DNA of 63,387 nt. Source: Tepidiphilus sp. J10 (lineage in GTDB: Bacteria; Pseudomonadota; Gammaproteobacteria; Burkholderiales; Thiobacillaceae). This document shows, one piece after another, positions 1 through 8,500 of this stretch (positions are counted from its first letter, which is position 1; the number at the start of each line of letters is the position of its first letter). The stretch is taken from the NCBI GenBank assembly GCA_945897955.1, contig CAMDGQ010000013.1, forward strand, positions 1 through 63,387. The letters run 5' to 3'. The notes beneath the pieces were generated by a model that ran no database searches, was not told the DNA's origin, and saw only the letters and a list, made by a program, of their open reading frames with translations. The translations under genes were made by a program, and so were the position numbers.

Positions 1-1
1 C

Positions 2-67
2 CGCTGGATCAAGGCGCTGGAACGCCACGGCTACGTCGTGAAACATTCCGCCGCCGCTGCTGCTTGA
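2..67 (+). CDS. C-terminal tail of an unidentified protein (partial)
   Basis: The window opens inside an open frame that encodes about 21 residues, ending KHSAAAAA, before TGA at 65-67. The frame has no start in the window. Its position before a stretch with repeated GTTAT-type motifs and next to toxin-antitoxin genes would suit a transposase tail, but nothing in 21 residues proves this. No function is assigned. Confidence 0.3.
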   Translation, partial: RWIKALERHGYVVKHSAAAAA

Positions 68-368
68 TCCGCGAAGTCGTTTCATTGCAGTGCTCGCCTC
101 GGAGCGTGCGGGAGATGTGTCGCCATTTTGCTAGTGGCTTTCACGGTAACGTTGTTATTCGCCCCCAAACGGGCCCGTAAAATGTTATCCGACGTGTCCG
201 GTAACATGGAAAAATTGCACAACCCTTTGATTCAATTGGATGGAATGTCCAATAACATCGGGCTCTTGTCTGGGCTCTCTGGTCTGCGCGGCTTTTTGTG
301 CAGGCCCGGTGGAATGATGGACTGGGCATCTTGTCCGTATGCTTTTGCTGGACAATCGACTGTTCGTT
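68..368. other. Non-coding stretch with repeated GTTAT(N)GGAC-type half sites
   Basis: I see no convincing gene here. The stretch holds related 10-mers in both orientations: GTTATCCGAC, then GTCCGGTAAC, then GTCCAATAAC, all within about 190-260. Such clustered half sites occur at insertion-sequence ends and at regulator binding sites. No terminal inverted repeat or target duplication could be defined. Confidence 0.3.
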
Positions 369-388
369 ATGTACGGTAAGGCGTACAT
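369..388. promoter_or_regulatory. Candidate YefM operator (ATGTAC/GTACAT dyad)
   Basis: Perfect 6-bp arms ATGTAC and GTACAT are separated by 8 bp and lie 15 bp upstream of the yefM start. YefM-YoeB operons are autorepressed at TGTACA-containing palindromes near the promoter. This dyad has the right core and position for that role. Confidence 0.6.
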
Positions 389-403
389 ATTTGGAGCTTT
401 AAA

Positions 404-655
404 ATGGATGCGATGACCTACACCGCCGTTCGCGCAAATCTCGCCAGCACGATGGATCGGGTTTGTGACGACCATGAAGCCTTGATCATTACCCGTAACG
501 GAGAACAGTCCGTGGTGATGCTCTCGCTTGAGGATTACAAAGCACTTGAGGAAACGGCCTACCTCTTGCGCACCCCGGCCAACGCCAAGCGCCTTCTTTC
601 GGCTGCCGCACAATTGACCGCCGGGAAAGGGGTTGAGCGGGAGCTTGCGAAGTGA
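404..655 (+). CDS. yefM: YefM/Phd-type antitoxin
   Basis: 83-aa antitoxin of the Phd/YefM family. It should bind and neutralise the YoeB mRNA interferase encoded next and, with it, repress the operon. The N-terminal half (about residues 1-55, with TYTAVRANLASTMDRV and the VVMLSLEDYKALEET segment) is the DNA-binding and dimerisation fold. The C-terminal tail is the toxin-wrapping part. The ATG at 404 has GGAG 7 bp upstream, and a TGTAC dyad sits just before it. Its stop overlaps the toxin start (GTGA), the usual translational coupling. Length and order are typical of the family. Confidence 0.93.
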   Translation: MDAMTYTAVRANLASTMDRVCDDHEALIITRNGEQSVVMLSLEDYKALEETAYLLRTPANAKRLLSAAAQLTAGKGVERELAK

Positions 656-906
656 GGCTGATTTCTGCGGATGAGGCATGGGAAGATTATCTCTATTGGC
701 AAAAACAGGACAAACGCATGTTTGACCGGATTAACAAGTTGATTCGGGAAACCCAACGCGAACCGTTCTCTGGCATAGGGAAGCCGGAAGCTTTGAAGCA
801 TGCACTTTCAGGCTTTTGGTCACGCCGCATAACAGATGAGCATCGCATGGTGTATCGCGTTGAAGGTGATGACCTGTTGATTGCGCAGTTGCGGTTTCAT
901 TACTGA
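652..906 (+). CDS. yoeB: YoeB-type mRNA interferase toxin
   Basis: 84-aa RelE-superfamily toxin (Txe/YoeB). Family members bind the ribosome and cleave mRNA in the A site. The length and the residues needed for catalysis coincide with the E. coli protein: Glu46 (in KPEALK), Arg65 (in DEHRMVYR) and the C-terminal His83-Tyr84. It starts at GTG 652 inside the end of yefM, so toxin translation depends on antitoxin translation. The reading frame is intact, so the module is probably functional. Confidence 0.93.
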   Translation: MRLISADEAWEDYLYWQKQDKRMFDRINKLIRETQREPFSGIGKPEALKHALSGFWSRRITDEHRMVYRVEGDDLLIAQLRFHY

Positions 907-916
907 GACGCTCGTC

Positions 917-1246
917 ATGGCCCTGCCTGATTCGGATTCTTCTTCTCGTCCCCCCAAGCTGCTCGACCAGTTGCGGGATCGTATTCGTGTAAAGCACTAC
1001 AGCATTCGTACTGAGCAGGCGTATGTGCAGTGGGTGAAACGATACCTCTTTTTTCACGGGATGCGCCACCCGAATGAAATGGGCAAGCCGGAAGTCGAGG
1101 CATTTCTGACTTCTCTGGCGGTGGAGCGAAATGTGGCGGCTTCAACGCAGGGGCAGGCACTAGCGGCAGTAGGGTGCGCCATGCGCACCGATCGTCTGAT
1201 TGGTGCGCATGGCGCACCCTGCGATCCGGCTGGCAATCTCGGATAA
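917..1246 (+). pseudogene. Truncated integron-type tyrosine recombinase (N-terminal fragment)
   Basis: From ATG 917 the frame encodes an N-terminal SAM-like core-binding domain typical of integron integrases ([19 protein letters not shown], then [27 protein letters not shown] and [11 protein letters not shown]). Homology stops at about 1165, where LFLYREVL-like residues would be expected. The frame then runs into a palindrome at 1171-1220 and ends at 1246. The whole catalytic domain with its Arg/His/Tyr residues is absent, so the product cannot recombine DNA. It follows yoeB by 10 bp. Confidence 0.8.
1171..1220. repeat. Perfect palindromic repeat, 19-bp arms
   Basis: AGGGTGCGCCATGCGCACC (1171-1189) is followed after 12 bp by its exact reverse complement (1202-1220). 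This is a REP/MITE-like hairpin. It coincides with the point where the integrase homology ends, so insertion or recombination here probably accompanied the truncation. Confidence 0.85.
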
Positions 1247-1313
1247 ATCGGGCCGAATCAATTGTGTCGATGCTCTGATCCTGTCGCAGCGGCTTCAGGA
1301 TAGGCACAAATAC

Positions 1314-1357
1314 TGTGCGATATGCATTCATGCAACTACAATGTGCGTAATGCACAT
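1314..1357. promoter_or_regulatory. Candidate operator pair upstream of the Xre antitoxin
   Basis: ATGTGC (1341-1346) and GCACAT (1352-1357) form a perfect dyad 13 bp before the antitoxin start at 1371. A related half-dyad, TGTGCGATATGCAT, begins at 1314, 28 bp upstream. Two phased copies suit autorepression by a Xre-RES complex. Confidence 0.5.
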
Positions 1358-1370
1358 CGTGGGGCGCAAA

Positions 1371-1730
1371 ATGAATCTGGCTGTTGTTCCTGAATTGGAC
1401 CGTTCCAGTGTTCTGGGCGAGGCGCTGGTCAACGCGGGCAAGCAGCTGGGCATGAGCCAGGCCGATCTGGGCGAGATCATCGGCAAGGATCGTTCCGCGA
1501 TCAGCCGAGGCCGCATCAATCCGGCCAGCAAGGATGGCGAACTTGCGCTGTTGCTGATTCGTTGTTATCGCGCGCTGTATGTCCTGGTCGGCGGCGATGC
1601 GGAACAGATGCGGCACTGGATGTGGACCGAAAATCTGCATACCGGCGGTATTCCGGCGCGGCAGGTGAAAAGCGTGCAGGGCCTGGTCACGGTTGTGGAG
1701 TATCTCGACGCGATGCGGGGCAAGTTGTAA
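1371..1730 (+). CDS. Xre/MbcA/ParS-type antitoxin of a RES toxin
   Basis: 119-aa protein with a helix-turn-helix at about residues 22-47 (LGMSQADLGEIIGKDRSAIS) and a C-terminal Xre/MbcA/ParS toxin-binding region (about 70-119, with WMWTENLHTGGIPA and LVTVVEYLDAMRG). In this family the antitoxin covers the active site of the adjacent RES toxin and represses the operon. ATG 1371 has GGGG about 8 bp upstream. An in-frame ATG at 1350 is possible but lies inside the putative operator. The stop TAA directly abuts the toxin start. Confidence 0.88.
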   Translation: MNLAVVPELDRSSVLGEALVNAGKQLGMSQADLGEIIGKDRSAISRGRINPASKDGELALLLIRCYRALYVLVGGDAEQMRHWMWTENLHTGGIPARQVKSVQGLVTVVEYLDAMRGKL

Positions 1731-2477
1731 GTGCCGGACTGGGATTCCTGTCTGGCGCAAGCCCGGCCCGGGCCGCTGTCCGGCTTGCTGTTGCGCATGG
1801 TGGAAAGCCAGGAGCAGGTGGCGACCAATCAACTGGTAAGCGGTCTGGATCGCCAGGCGGCGCTGGAGGAGATGCTGGATGCGACCAAGCCCGCGTATCG
1901 CGCCGGTAGCGCGCTTCTGCATTACCTGCTGGCGACGCCATTTCGTTATCCGCCGCTGAAATGGGGTTCGCGTTTTGGTCGGCGCAACGAGCCCGGCTTG
2001 TTCTACGGTTCGCTGGAAACCTCAACCTTGCTGTGCGAGGCGGCCTATTACCGGTTTGTGTTCTGGTCCGGCATGGCCATCGCGCCGCGCGGCAAACTGG
2101 ATACCCAGCACACGGTGTTCGCCGCCGAGTACCGGGCCGACCAGGGCCTGCGTTTGCAGGATGCGCCGTTCAGCGCCTGCCGAGCCGACCTGACGCATCC
2201 TTCGGACTATTCGGCCAGCCAGGCTCTCGGTACAAAGCTGCGCGCACAAGGCATACAGGTCTTCGAGTTTGTTTCCGCGCGCGATCCGGCCGGCGGCATC
2301 AATGTCGCGCTGTTTACGCCTGCCGCGCTGCCCAGGCCGGCGCCGGTCGCGCAGGATGCCTGGCTATGCGAGACCTCGGCGCGGCGGGTGAGGTTCAACG
2401 CGGTGCATAGTCGGGATATCCATGATTTTCCGATTACGCTGTTCCAGGTTGAGGGCCATTTGCCGTTGCCGGCGTAA
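1731..2477 (+). CDS. RES-domain toxin (NAD+-consuming)
   Basis: 248-aa RES-domain protein starting at GTG 1731, immediately after the antitoxin stop. RES toxins deplete cellular NAD+ by phosphorolysis or hydrolysis. Candidate active-site residues are the arginines in WGSRFGRRNEPGLFYGS (about 78-94), Glu103 in TSTLLCEAAYY and the serine in FEFVSARDP. Length is slightly above the usual 150-230 aa, from an N-terminal extension of the kind seen when the partner is an Xre antitoxin. The frame is intact. Confidence 0.88.
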   Translation: MPDWDSCLAQARPGPLSGLLLRMVESQEQVATNQLVSGLDRQAALEEMLDATKPAYRAGSALLHYLLATPFRYPPLKWGSRFGRRNEPGLFYGSLETSTLLCEAAYYRFVFWSGMAIAPRGKLDTQHTVFAAEYRADQGLRLQDAPFSACRADLTHPSDYSASQALGTKLRAQGIQVFEFVSARDPAGGINVALFTPAALPRPAPVAQDAWLCETSARRVRFNAVHSRDIHDFPITLFQVEGHLPLPA

Positions 2478-2486
2478 AGCCGCTTT

Positions 2487-3701
2487 TCAGCGCAGGTGTC
2501 GATCATGCGGATGCACCAGCCAGCGATGCAGCAGCCATGCGCCGACGCCGCAGAGGGCGAGCAGCAGGGCGAGCGGGCGGGCGCTGCCGTCGTGCAGGTG
2601 GCTGATGCCGACGCCGGTGAGCGTGGCCAGGCCGAATTGCAGGGCGCCCATCAGCGCCGAGGCGGTGCCGGCGCGCTGGCCGTGGGTGGCAAGGGCGGAT
2701 GCGCTGGAGTTGGGGGCGATAAAACCGAGGCTGCCGACATAGACAAACATGCACAGCAGTGTCAGCGGCAGGCTGGCCTGGCCGCTCAGGGTTAGACCCA
2801 GCAGCGTCAGGCCGGCCAGCGCGGGCAGCCACAGTGCGCGGCGCAGCATGCGGGTGGGGGCGATGTTTTTCAGGCTGCGCGCGTTCAACTGGCTGGCGGC
2901 GATGAAGCCCAGGGCGTTGAGGCCGAATGCCCAGCCGAAGTGTTGCGGGGCGATGCCGCCCAACTGGATCAGAACGAAGGGTGAGCCGGCGATGTAGGCA
3001 AACATGCCGGCCATGGCCAGGCCGCCGCTCAGGGTGTAGCCAAGGAAGGCGCGGCTGGCGAACAGTCCGGCGTAGTCTCTGCCGATGCGGCGCAGGTTGA
3101 GCGCGGTTTCGTGCCGGATGTCATGGCTTTCCTTCAGGCCGAGTCGGATGGCCAGCATGCAGGCCAGCGCAAATGCCAGCAGCAGGTAGAAGATGGCGCG
3201 CCAGCCCAGCGTGGTGACCAGCCAGCCGCCGATGATCGGGGCCAGGATCGGGGCCAGGCCCATGACCAGGATCAAGGTCGAAAAGGCGCGCGCCGATTCG
3301 CGCGCCGTGCAACGGTCTCGCACCACGGCTCGGGCGATGACCATGCCGGCCGAGCCGCCCAGGGCTTGCAGCACGCGCCAGGCGGTGAGGGCGGCGATGT
3401 CGTCGGCCAGCGCGCAGCCAAGCGAGGCGAGCGTGAACAGGGCGAGTCCGGCATACAGCGGCGGTTTGCGACCGAAGCGGTCGGACAGCGGTCCCCAGAC
3501 CAGTTGGCCGCAGGCCATGCCGATGAAGAAGCCGGCCAGAGTCAGTTCGGCACTGCCGGCGGGTGCGGCCAGATCCCGCTCCAGCGTGGCGAAGGCGGGC
3601 AGGTACATGTCGATGGACAGCGGGCCGATGGCGGTGAGCGCGCCAAGGATGACCAGCCAGCCTGGAAAGCGGCGGGTGTCCAACCCGGAACCGAGGTTCA
3701 A
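2487..3701 (-). CDS. Bcr/CflA-family MFS drug exporter
   Basis: 404-aa inner-membrane major facilitator with about 12 hydrophobic segments. The N-terminal signature is typical of Bcr/CflA proton-coupled multidrug exporters: IGPLSIDMYLPAF in TM1, then WGPLSDRFGRKP (MFS motif A, about residues 69-80) and the RVLQALGGSAGMVIARAVVRD loop. The substrate cannot be read from sequence. Its start overlaps the end of the upstream YgiD-like gene by 4 bp, so the two form an operon. A drug or dipeptide substrate is possible. Confidence 0.88.
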   Translation of the reverse strand: MNLGSGLDTRRFPGWLVILGALTAIGPLSIDMYLPAFATLERDLAAPAGSAELTLAGFFIGMACGQLVWGPLSDRFGRKPPLYAGLALFTLASLGCALADDIAALTAWRVLQALGGSAGMVIARAVVRDRCTARESARAFSTLILVMGLAPILAPIIGGWLVTTLGWRAIFYLLLAFALACMLAIRLGLKESHDIRHETALNLRRIGRDYAGLFASRAFLGYTLSGGLAMAGMFAYIAGSPFVLIQLGGIAPQHFGWAFGLNALGFIAASQLNARSLKNIAPTRMLRRALWLPALAGLTLLGLTLSGQASLPLTLLCMFVYVGSLGFIAPNSSASALATHGQRAGTASALMGALQFGLATLTGVGISHLHDGSARPLALLLALCGVGAWLLHRWLVHPHDRHLR

Positions 3702-4492
3702 GAAGGCGCTTTCCGGGCGGGGCCGATGCGGCAGGACAGCATGCCGATGGCGCCGTATTCGATGTGGTCGTTGAAGAATTCGAGGCTTTCGCCGGGCGTT
3801 TGCTGGGCGGCGATGTAGAGCAGCGGCCAGAAGTGCTCGGGCGTCGGTACGGCGAGCCGGGCGTCTTCGCCGGCGAGGTCGAACAGCGCGGCATGGTTGC
3901 CGTCTTGCAGGTGACGACGCACGTCGGCGTTGAACCGCGTTGCCCAGTCATGCGCGCTGTCCGGTTGCCGCCAGTTCATCTGGCGCAGGTTATGCACGAC
4001 GTTGCCGCTGCCGAGGATCAACACGCCTTTTTCGCGCAACGGGCGCAACTTTGCGGCCAGCTCGTAATGCTCTGCTGCGGTCTTGCCGACATCCAGTCCA
4101 AGTTGCAGGACAGGGCGGTCGGCGGCTGGAAACAGATGCGTCAGCAGCGACCAGGCGCCGTGGTCGAGGCCCCGGTCGGCGTCCAGCCGCACCGCTTGCG
4201 GGGAGAGCAGGGCGGCAATTTCGGCGGCCAGCGCCGGATCGCCGGGTGCCGGGTACTGGAAGACGTTCAGTTCCTCCGGAAAGCCGGAAAAATCGTGAAT
4301 CGTCTCGGGTCGCTCCATTGCGGTGACGGCGACGCCGCGCGTCAGCCAGTGCGCCGAAATGACCAGCACGGCGCGGGGGGGCGGCAGGCCGGCAAGCATG
4401 CTTTGCCAGGCCAGGCTGTTGGCATTTCGCGTCAGAGCGTTCATAGGGTTGCCGTGGCCGATGAACAGGGCGGGAGCGAGCGGGGTGGACAT
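3698..4492 (-). CDS. ygiD: YgiD-like class III extradiol dioxygenase
   Basis: 264-aa protein of the 4,5-DOPA-dioxygenase/LigB family, non-haem metal enzymes that open catechol rings. Conserved elements: FIGHGNPMNA near the N-terminus (metal His), SAHW (about 47-50), LDHGAWSLL with a catalytic His, and ILGSGNVVHNL. The family commonly binds Zn or Fe, and the physiological substrate of bacterial YgiD proteins is uncertain. It is the first gene of a two-gene unit with the MFS exporter. Confidence 0.85.
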   Translation of the reverse strand: MSTPLAPALFIGHGNPMNALTRNANSLAWQSMLAGLPPPRAVLVISAHWLTRGVAVTAMERPETIHDFSGFPEELNVFQYPAPGDPALAAEIAALLSPQAVRLDADRGLDHGAWSLLTHLFPAADRPVLQLGLDVGKTAAEHYELAAKLRPLREKGVLILGSGNVVHNLRQMNWRQPDSAHDWATRFNADVRRHLQDGNHAALFDLAGEDARLAVPTPEHFWPLLYIAAQQTPGESLEFFNDHIEYGAIGMLSCRIGPARKAPS

Positions 4493-4604
4493 GGGCGAGG
4501 TCTGGGGCGCTGGCTGGTTGTGCCGTTCCGGGTCAGGAATAAAACCGGCCGGCTAGCCATGCCATGCGGTCATTTCCGCTACGGGCGGTTGCAGGGTTGA
4601 TGTG

Positions 4605-6752
4605 TCAGGCCGTGCCGCTGCGCGGTTCTTCCGGTCTGCTCTTGAGCCTTTGCAGGCGCACTACTTCGGGCAGGCCGCGCAGGGCGCGCATCAGGCGGGC
4701 GAGGTGGAGCCGGTTCTGCACGCTGACGGTGAAGTAGAGGCTGGAGTAGGCGCCGGCTTCTTCCGCCATGTGGACGTTGTCGATGTCGGAACCTTCGTTG
4801 GCGATGGCGGCGGCAACCTTGGCCAGCACGCCGCGCTGATTGGCGACGATGATGCGGATGCCGACATCAAACAGCTTTTCGAGTTCGGCCGACCAGGCGA
4901 CATCGACCCATTTTTCCGGGTCTTCGCGGTAATGCCGTACCTGCGTGCAATCGTGGGTGTGAATGATCAGGCCATGATCCTTCTTGATCTGGCCGATGAT
5001 CGGGTCGCCGGGAATGGGCCGGCAGCATTTGCCCAGACGCACGGCGATGCCTTCTCCGCCGCGTATCAGCATCGGGCCGCTGCTGGCGCGAGAGACAGCG
5101 TCCTGATCCTTGGCGAGCAACTGGCGGGCGACGACGAAGGCGAGTTTCTTGCCCAGGCCGATATCCGCCAGGGTATCCAGGCGACCGCGGCCGCCCTCTT
5201 TCTGGTAGCGCTCCCACTGGCTTTCGCTGACGGTTTCATTGGCATCGGCGCTGCCGAGCGCGCGGATGGCCTGGTTGAGCAGTTGTTCGCCGAGTTGTTC
5301 GGATTCGTGCCGATGCGTGTTCTTCAACGCGCTGCGAATGTGGGCGCGCGCCTTGCCGGTATGGGCAAAGTGGGTCCAGGCCGGGTTTGGACGGGCGGAC
5401 GCGGAAGTGAGGATTTCAACCCGGTCACCATTCTTCAGCGGCGTCGAAAGCGGCATGAATTCGCCGTTGATCTTGGTGCCGACGCAATGATTGCCGACGT
5501 CGGTGTGCACGTTGTAGGCGAAATCGACGGCGGTGGCGCCGCGCGGCAGCGCCACAATGCGGCCCTTAGGGGTGAACACGTAAACCGCGTCGGGGAACAG
5601 GTCAACCTTGATGTGTTCCAGGAATTCGGCGGAGTCGCGGCTGTCGGCCTGAATGTCGAGCAGGCTCTGCATCCATTGATGCGTTTTGCGCTGCACTTCG
5701 GAAATGCTGGTGTCGCCGGTCTTGTACAGCCAGTGCGAGGCGACGCCGGCTTCGGCGATGCGGTGCATTTCCTGGGTGCGAATCTGTACTTCGACCGGTG
5801 CGCCGAACGGGCCGAACAGCGTGGTATGCAGGGACTGGTAGCCATTCGGCTTGGGTATTGCGATGTAGTCCTTGAACTTGCCGGGTATCGGTTTGTAAAG
5901 CGAGTGCAGGGCGCCCAGCGTGATGTAGCAGTCGCGCGGGGTTTCGACCACGATGCGAAAGCCGTAGATGTCGAACACTTCGGAAAAGGCCAGGTGCTTT
6001 TCCTGCATCTTGCGGTAGATGCTGTAGAGATGTTTTTCGCGGCCGCGAATCTGCGCCGCAATTTTGCATTCGGCCAGCTTGGCTTCGATTGCCGCCTTGA
6101 TCTTGTCGACGACTTCCTTGCGGTTGCCGCGCGCGGACTTGACCGCCTTTTCGATGACCTTGTAACGATTCGGGTGCAGGTGAACGAAGGCGATGTCTTC
6201 GAGCTCCTGATAGACCTTGTTCAAACCCAGCCGGTTGGCGATGGGGGCGTAGATTTCCTGGGTTTCCTGCGCGATGCGGCTGACTTTCTCCGGCTGCATG
6301 GCTTCCAGCGTGCGCATGTTGTGCAGCCGGTCGGCCAGTTTGATCAGGATGACGCGAACGTCGCGCGCCATCGCCAGCAGCATCTTGCGGAAGTTTTCCG
6401 CCTGCGCCTGCGCCTTGTCCTCGAACTGGATCTTGTCCAGTTTGGTGACCCCGTCGACGAGTTGCGCGACCGGTTTGCCGAATTCCCTGGCGATGTCTTC
6501 CGAACTGATGCCGGTGTCTTCGACGACATCGTGCAGCAGCGCGGCAATCAGGGTTTGCGAGTCGAGATGCCAGCTCGCGAGAATCTCGGCAACCGCCAGC
6601 GGATGCGTGATGTAAGGCGCGCCGCCCTTGCGGAACTGGCCTTCATGCGCGGCGGCGGAATATTCGTACGCGCGCGCGAAGGCGAGCTGATCCGCCGCGC
6701 TGAGATAAGCCGCCACCTCCGGCAGCATCCACAGCGGATCGGCGGGCGGCAT
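4605..6752 (-). CDS. spoT: Bifunctional (p)ppGpp synthetase/hydrolase SpoT
   Basis: 715-aa Rel/Spo homologue making and degrading the stringent alarmone. The N-terminal HD hydrolase domain is intact: THPLAVAEIL with His50, ALLHDVVEDTG with His74-Asp75, and LADRLHNMRT. The synthetase domain follows (about 230-345; FDIYGFRIVV, KPNGYQSLHT, EVQIRT). Then come TGS (about 390-450; FTPKGRIVALPRGATAVDFAY), a helical region and a C-terminal ACT domain (about 640-710). An intact HD site points to a SpoT-like bifunctional enzyme. rpoZ lies 23 bp upstream, so the genes are cotranscribed. Confidence 0.96.
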   Translation of the reverse strand: MPPADPLWMLPEVAAYLSAADQLAFARAYEYSAAAHEGQFRKGGAPYITHPLAVAEILASWHLDSQTLIAALLHDVVEDTGISSEDIAREFGKPVAQLVDGVTKLDKIQFEDKAQAQAENFRKMLLAMARDVRVILIKLADRLHNMRTLEAMQPEKVSRIAQETQEIYAPIANRLGLNKVYQELEDIAFVHLHPNRYKVIEKAVKSARGNRKEVVDKIKAAIEAKLAECKIAAQIRGREKHLYSIYRKMQEKHLAFSEVFDIYGFRIVVETPRDCYITLGALHSLYKPIPGKFKDYIAIPKPNGYQSLHTTLFGPFGAPVEVQIRTQEMHRIAEAGVASHWLYKTGDTSISEVQRKTHQWMQSLLDIQADSRDSAEFLEHIKVDLFPDAVYVFTPKGRIVALPRGATAVDFAYNVHTDVGNHCVGTKINGEFMPLSTPLKNGDRVEILTSASARPNPAWTHFAHTGKARAHIRSALKNTHRHESEQLGEQLLNQAIRALGSADANETVSESQWERYQKEGGRGRLDTLADIGLGKKLAFVVARQLLAKDQDAVSRASSGPMLIRGGEGIAVRLGKCCRPIPGDPIIGQIKKDHGLIIHTHDCTQVRHYREDPEKWVDVAWSAELEKLFDVGIRIIVANQRGVLAKVAAAIANEGSDIDNVHMAEEAGAYSSLYFTVSVQNRLHLARLMRALRGLPEVVRLQRLKSRPEEPRSGTA

Positions 6753-6775
6753 CAGCGTGCCTTCGAAGGCGAGGT

Positions 6776-6982
6776 TCAGAAGGGGCCTTTTTTCAGTATC
6801 TCGACGCCGGTCAGTCCTTCGGCGATCTCGCGCAGCGCGAGCACGGCGGGCTTGTCCTTCTCCGCTTCCACGCGCGGCGTGGAGCCGGTGGATATCTGGC
6901 GCGCCCGATAGGCAGCGACCAGCGTCATTTCAAAACGGTTCGGGATGTGCTTGATGCAGTCGTCAACGGTAACGCGAGCCAT
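6776..6982 (-). CDS. rpoZ: RNA polymerase omega subunit
   Basis: 68-aa omega subunit, which promotes assembly of RNA polymerase through beta-prime. [19 protein letters not shown] and [10 protein letters not shown] are the family signature. The short length matches betaproteobacterial omega (about 67-70 aa) rather than the 80-91 aa of most gammaproteobacteria. It heads the rpoZ-spoT unit. The gmk gene often found upstream is absent, and yajQ diverges instead. Confidence 0.96.
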   Translation of the reverse strand: MARVTVDDCIKHIPNRFEMTLVAAYRARQISTGSTPRVEAEKDKPAVLALREIAEGLTGVEILKKGPF

Positions 6983-7049
6983 ATTGGGTGCCTTTAGATA
7001 AGCGGAGTGGGAATGTGCGACGATTTTAAACGAGACCGATGTGAAACCC

Positions 7050-7055
7050 TATAAT
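7050..7055 (+). promoter_or_regulatory. Putative -10 element for yajQ
   Basis: A consensus TATAAT lies 38 bp before the yajQ start in the short divergent rpoZ-yajQ intergenic region. The matching -35 region is weak (TTTTAA-like), so this is a tentative call. Confidence 0.4.
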
Positions 7056-7093
7056 CGCGGCCCATTTGAATATGTACTTGTACAGGAAAATAC

Positions 7094-7579
7094 ATGCCTT
7101 CCTTCGATATCGTGTCCGAACTGGATAAACCGGAAATCAAGAACGCCGTCGAACAAGCCAACAAGGAAGTCTCCAATCGCTTCGATTTCAAGGGCTCCGA
7201 TGCGCGCATCGAACAGGCCGAACTGGTGTTGACGATATTTGCCGATGACGATTTCAAGCTCGACCAGGTGCAGGAAGTGCTCAATGCCAAGCTGATCAAG
7301 CGCGGCGTCGATATACGCTGCATGGAGTTGGGCAAGGTCGAAAAGGTGTCCGGCAACAAGGTCAAGCGCATCACCACCTTGAAGAGCGGGCTGGAAACCG
7401 AGTTGAGCAAGAAGATCGTCAGGCTGCTGAAGGACTCCAAGATGAAAGTTACCGCCAGCATCCAGGGCGAGAGCGTGCGCGTCTCCGGCGCCAAGCGCGA
7501 TGTGCTGCAGGACGCCATCGCCCTGGTGCGCAAGAGCATCACCGACTTTCCGCTGCAATATCAGAATTTCCGCGATTGA
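7094..7579 (+). CDS. yajQ: YajQ-family nucleotide-binding protein
   Basis: 161-aa protein with the two ferredoxin-like lobes of the YajQ family. The N-terminus [18 protein letters not shown] and the [11 protein letters not shown] stretch (about 34-44) are diagnostic, as is the C-terminal [11 protein letters not shown]. Some members bind cyclic di-GMP and act as regulatory effectors; others have been linked to tRNA or phage proteins. The sequence does not decide between these. Monocistronic on the plus strand, followed after about 50 bp by the rpsP promoter. Confidence 0.93.
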   Translation: MPSFDIVSELDKPEIKNAVEQANKEVSNRFDFKGSDARIEQAELVLTIFADDDFKLDQVQEVLNAKLIKRGVDIRCMELGKVEKVSGNKVKRITTLKSGLETELSKKIVRLLKDSKMKVTASIQGESVRVSGAKRDVLQDAIALVRKSITDFPLQYQNFRD

Positions 7580-7630
7580 CGCAGCCGGCGGCTGCCGCGC
7601 GAGGGCTGGCGCACCCGCAAAAACAAACAC

Positions 7631-7659
7631 TTGGATTGCCTGTGCGCACTCTATATAAT
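7631..7659 (+). promoter_or_regulatory. Sigma-70-type promoter of the rpsP operon
   Basis: TTGGAT (7631-7636) and a consensus TATAAT (7654-7659) are separated by exactly 17 bp. They lie 60 bp upstream of the rpsP start, in the expected place for the ribosomal operon. Confidence 0.65.
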
Positions 7660-7718
7660 GCGCGGCTTTTCCAGATTTGACGGCCTTTCCGGCCGGCAAC
7701 AGTCTCAGAGGACAGCTA

Positions 7719-7970
7719 ATGGTCACAATTCGTTTATCCCGCGGCGGCTCCAGGAAGCGCCCCTTCTACAACATCGTTGTGGCTGATTCACGCAACCGTC
7801 GCGACGGCCGCTTCATCGAGCGCATCGGCTTCTACAACCCGCTGGCCTCCGGCAGCGCCGAAGTCCTGCGCGTCAATCAGGATCGCCTGGCTTACTGGAA
7901 GGGTGTCGGCGCGCAGACTTCCGACACCGTCGCCCGGATCGTCGCCAATGGCGCCAGCCCCGCGGCCTGA
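7719..7970 (+). CDS. rpsP: 30S ribosomal protein S16
   Basis: 83-aa S16. [20 protein letters not shown] and [20 protein letters not shown] are the universal N-terminal signature. An in-frame ATG at 7677 would add 14 unrelated residues. ATG 7719 is chosen because AGAGGA lies 5 bp upstream and the family begins here. First gene of rpsP-rimM-trmD-rplS. Confidence 0.97.
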   Translation: MVTIRLSRGGSRKRPFYNIVVADSRNRRDGRFIERIGFYNPLASGSAEVLRVNQDRLAYWKGVGAQTSDTVARIVANGASPAA

Positions 7971-8478
7971 AGACCTGGTGGTAATGGGGCGGGTAGCCGC
8001 TCCTTATGCTGTTAACGGTTGGTTGAAGATTCAGCCGTTCACCGAGACGGTCGATAGCCTGCTGGATTACCCCGAGTGGCGGATCGGCAAGAATGGTCAA
8101 TGGCGTACCTGCCGCTTGCTGGAAGGCAAGGTACATGGGCAGACGCTGCTGGTTGCTCTGGAAGGCATCGGCGACCGCAACATCGCCGAGACTGTGCAGG
8201 GGTTTGAAATCGCGGTAGCTCGCGCCGATTTGCCGCCACCTGCGGAGGACGAGTACTACTGGGATCAGTTGACCGGTCTGGAAGTCGTCAACCTTCAGGG
8301 TGAAGCGCTCGGCCATGTGGTTGGCGTGCTGGAAACCGGGGCGCATGAAGTCCTCAAGATTCAGGGCGAACTGGATTCGAAGCCGGTTGAACGACTGATT
8401 CCGTTTGTCGGAGCGCTGGTCAAGACGGTTGATCTGGCTGCCCGGCGCATTGTGGTCGATTGGGGTCTGGATTATTAA
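7948..8478 (+). CDS. rimM: 16S rRNA maturation factor RimM
   Basis: 176-aa RimM, which binds S19 and assists late maturation of the 30S head. The N-terminal RimM barrel starts [22 protein letters not shown], and the PRC-barrel half contains [13 protein letters not shown] and HEVLKI, ending RLIPFV and [13 protein letters not shown] 7948 gives a 23-bp overlap with rpsP and suggests coupled translation. GTG 7978 or ATG 7984 are alternatives closer to the conserved start, so the exact start is uncertain. Confidence 0.94.
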   Translation: MAPAPRPEDLVVMGRVAAPYAVNGWLKIQPFTETVDSLLDYPEWRIGKNGQWRTCRLLEGKVHGQTLLVALEGIGDRNIAETVQGFEIAVARADLPPPAEDEYYWDQLTGLEVVNLQGEALGHVVGVLETGAHEVLKIQGELDSKPVERLIPFVGALVKTVDLAARRIVVDWGLDY

Positions 8479-8500
8479 ATCGGGTTCTGCGACTGACCGG

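Noticed and set aside
190..260. Integron attI/attC site next to the integrase fragment
   Set aside because: The half sites lack the RYYYAAC/GTTRRRY core pair and folded attC geometry, and the integrase is not divergent from a cassette array.
128..379. 83-codon ORF before yefM
   Set aside because: Overlaps the operator dyad, has no recognisable RBS or family features, and composition is that of an intergenic or IS-end stretch.
915..1922. 335-codon minus-strand open frame across the integrase fragment and Xre-RES
   Set aside because: Crosses the palindrome and both TA genes; the opposite strand explains the coding signal.
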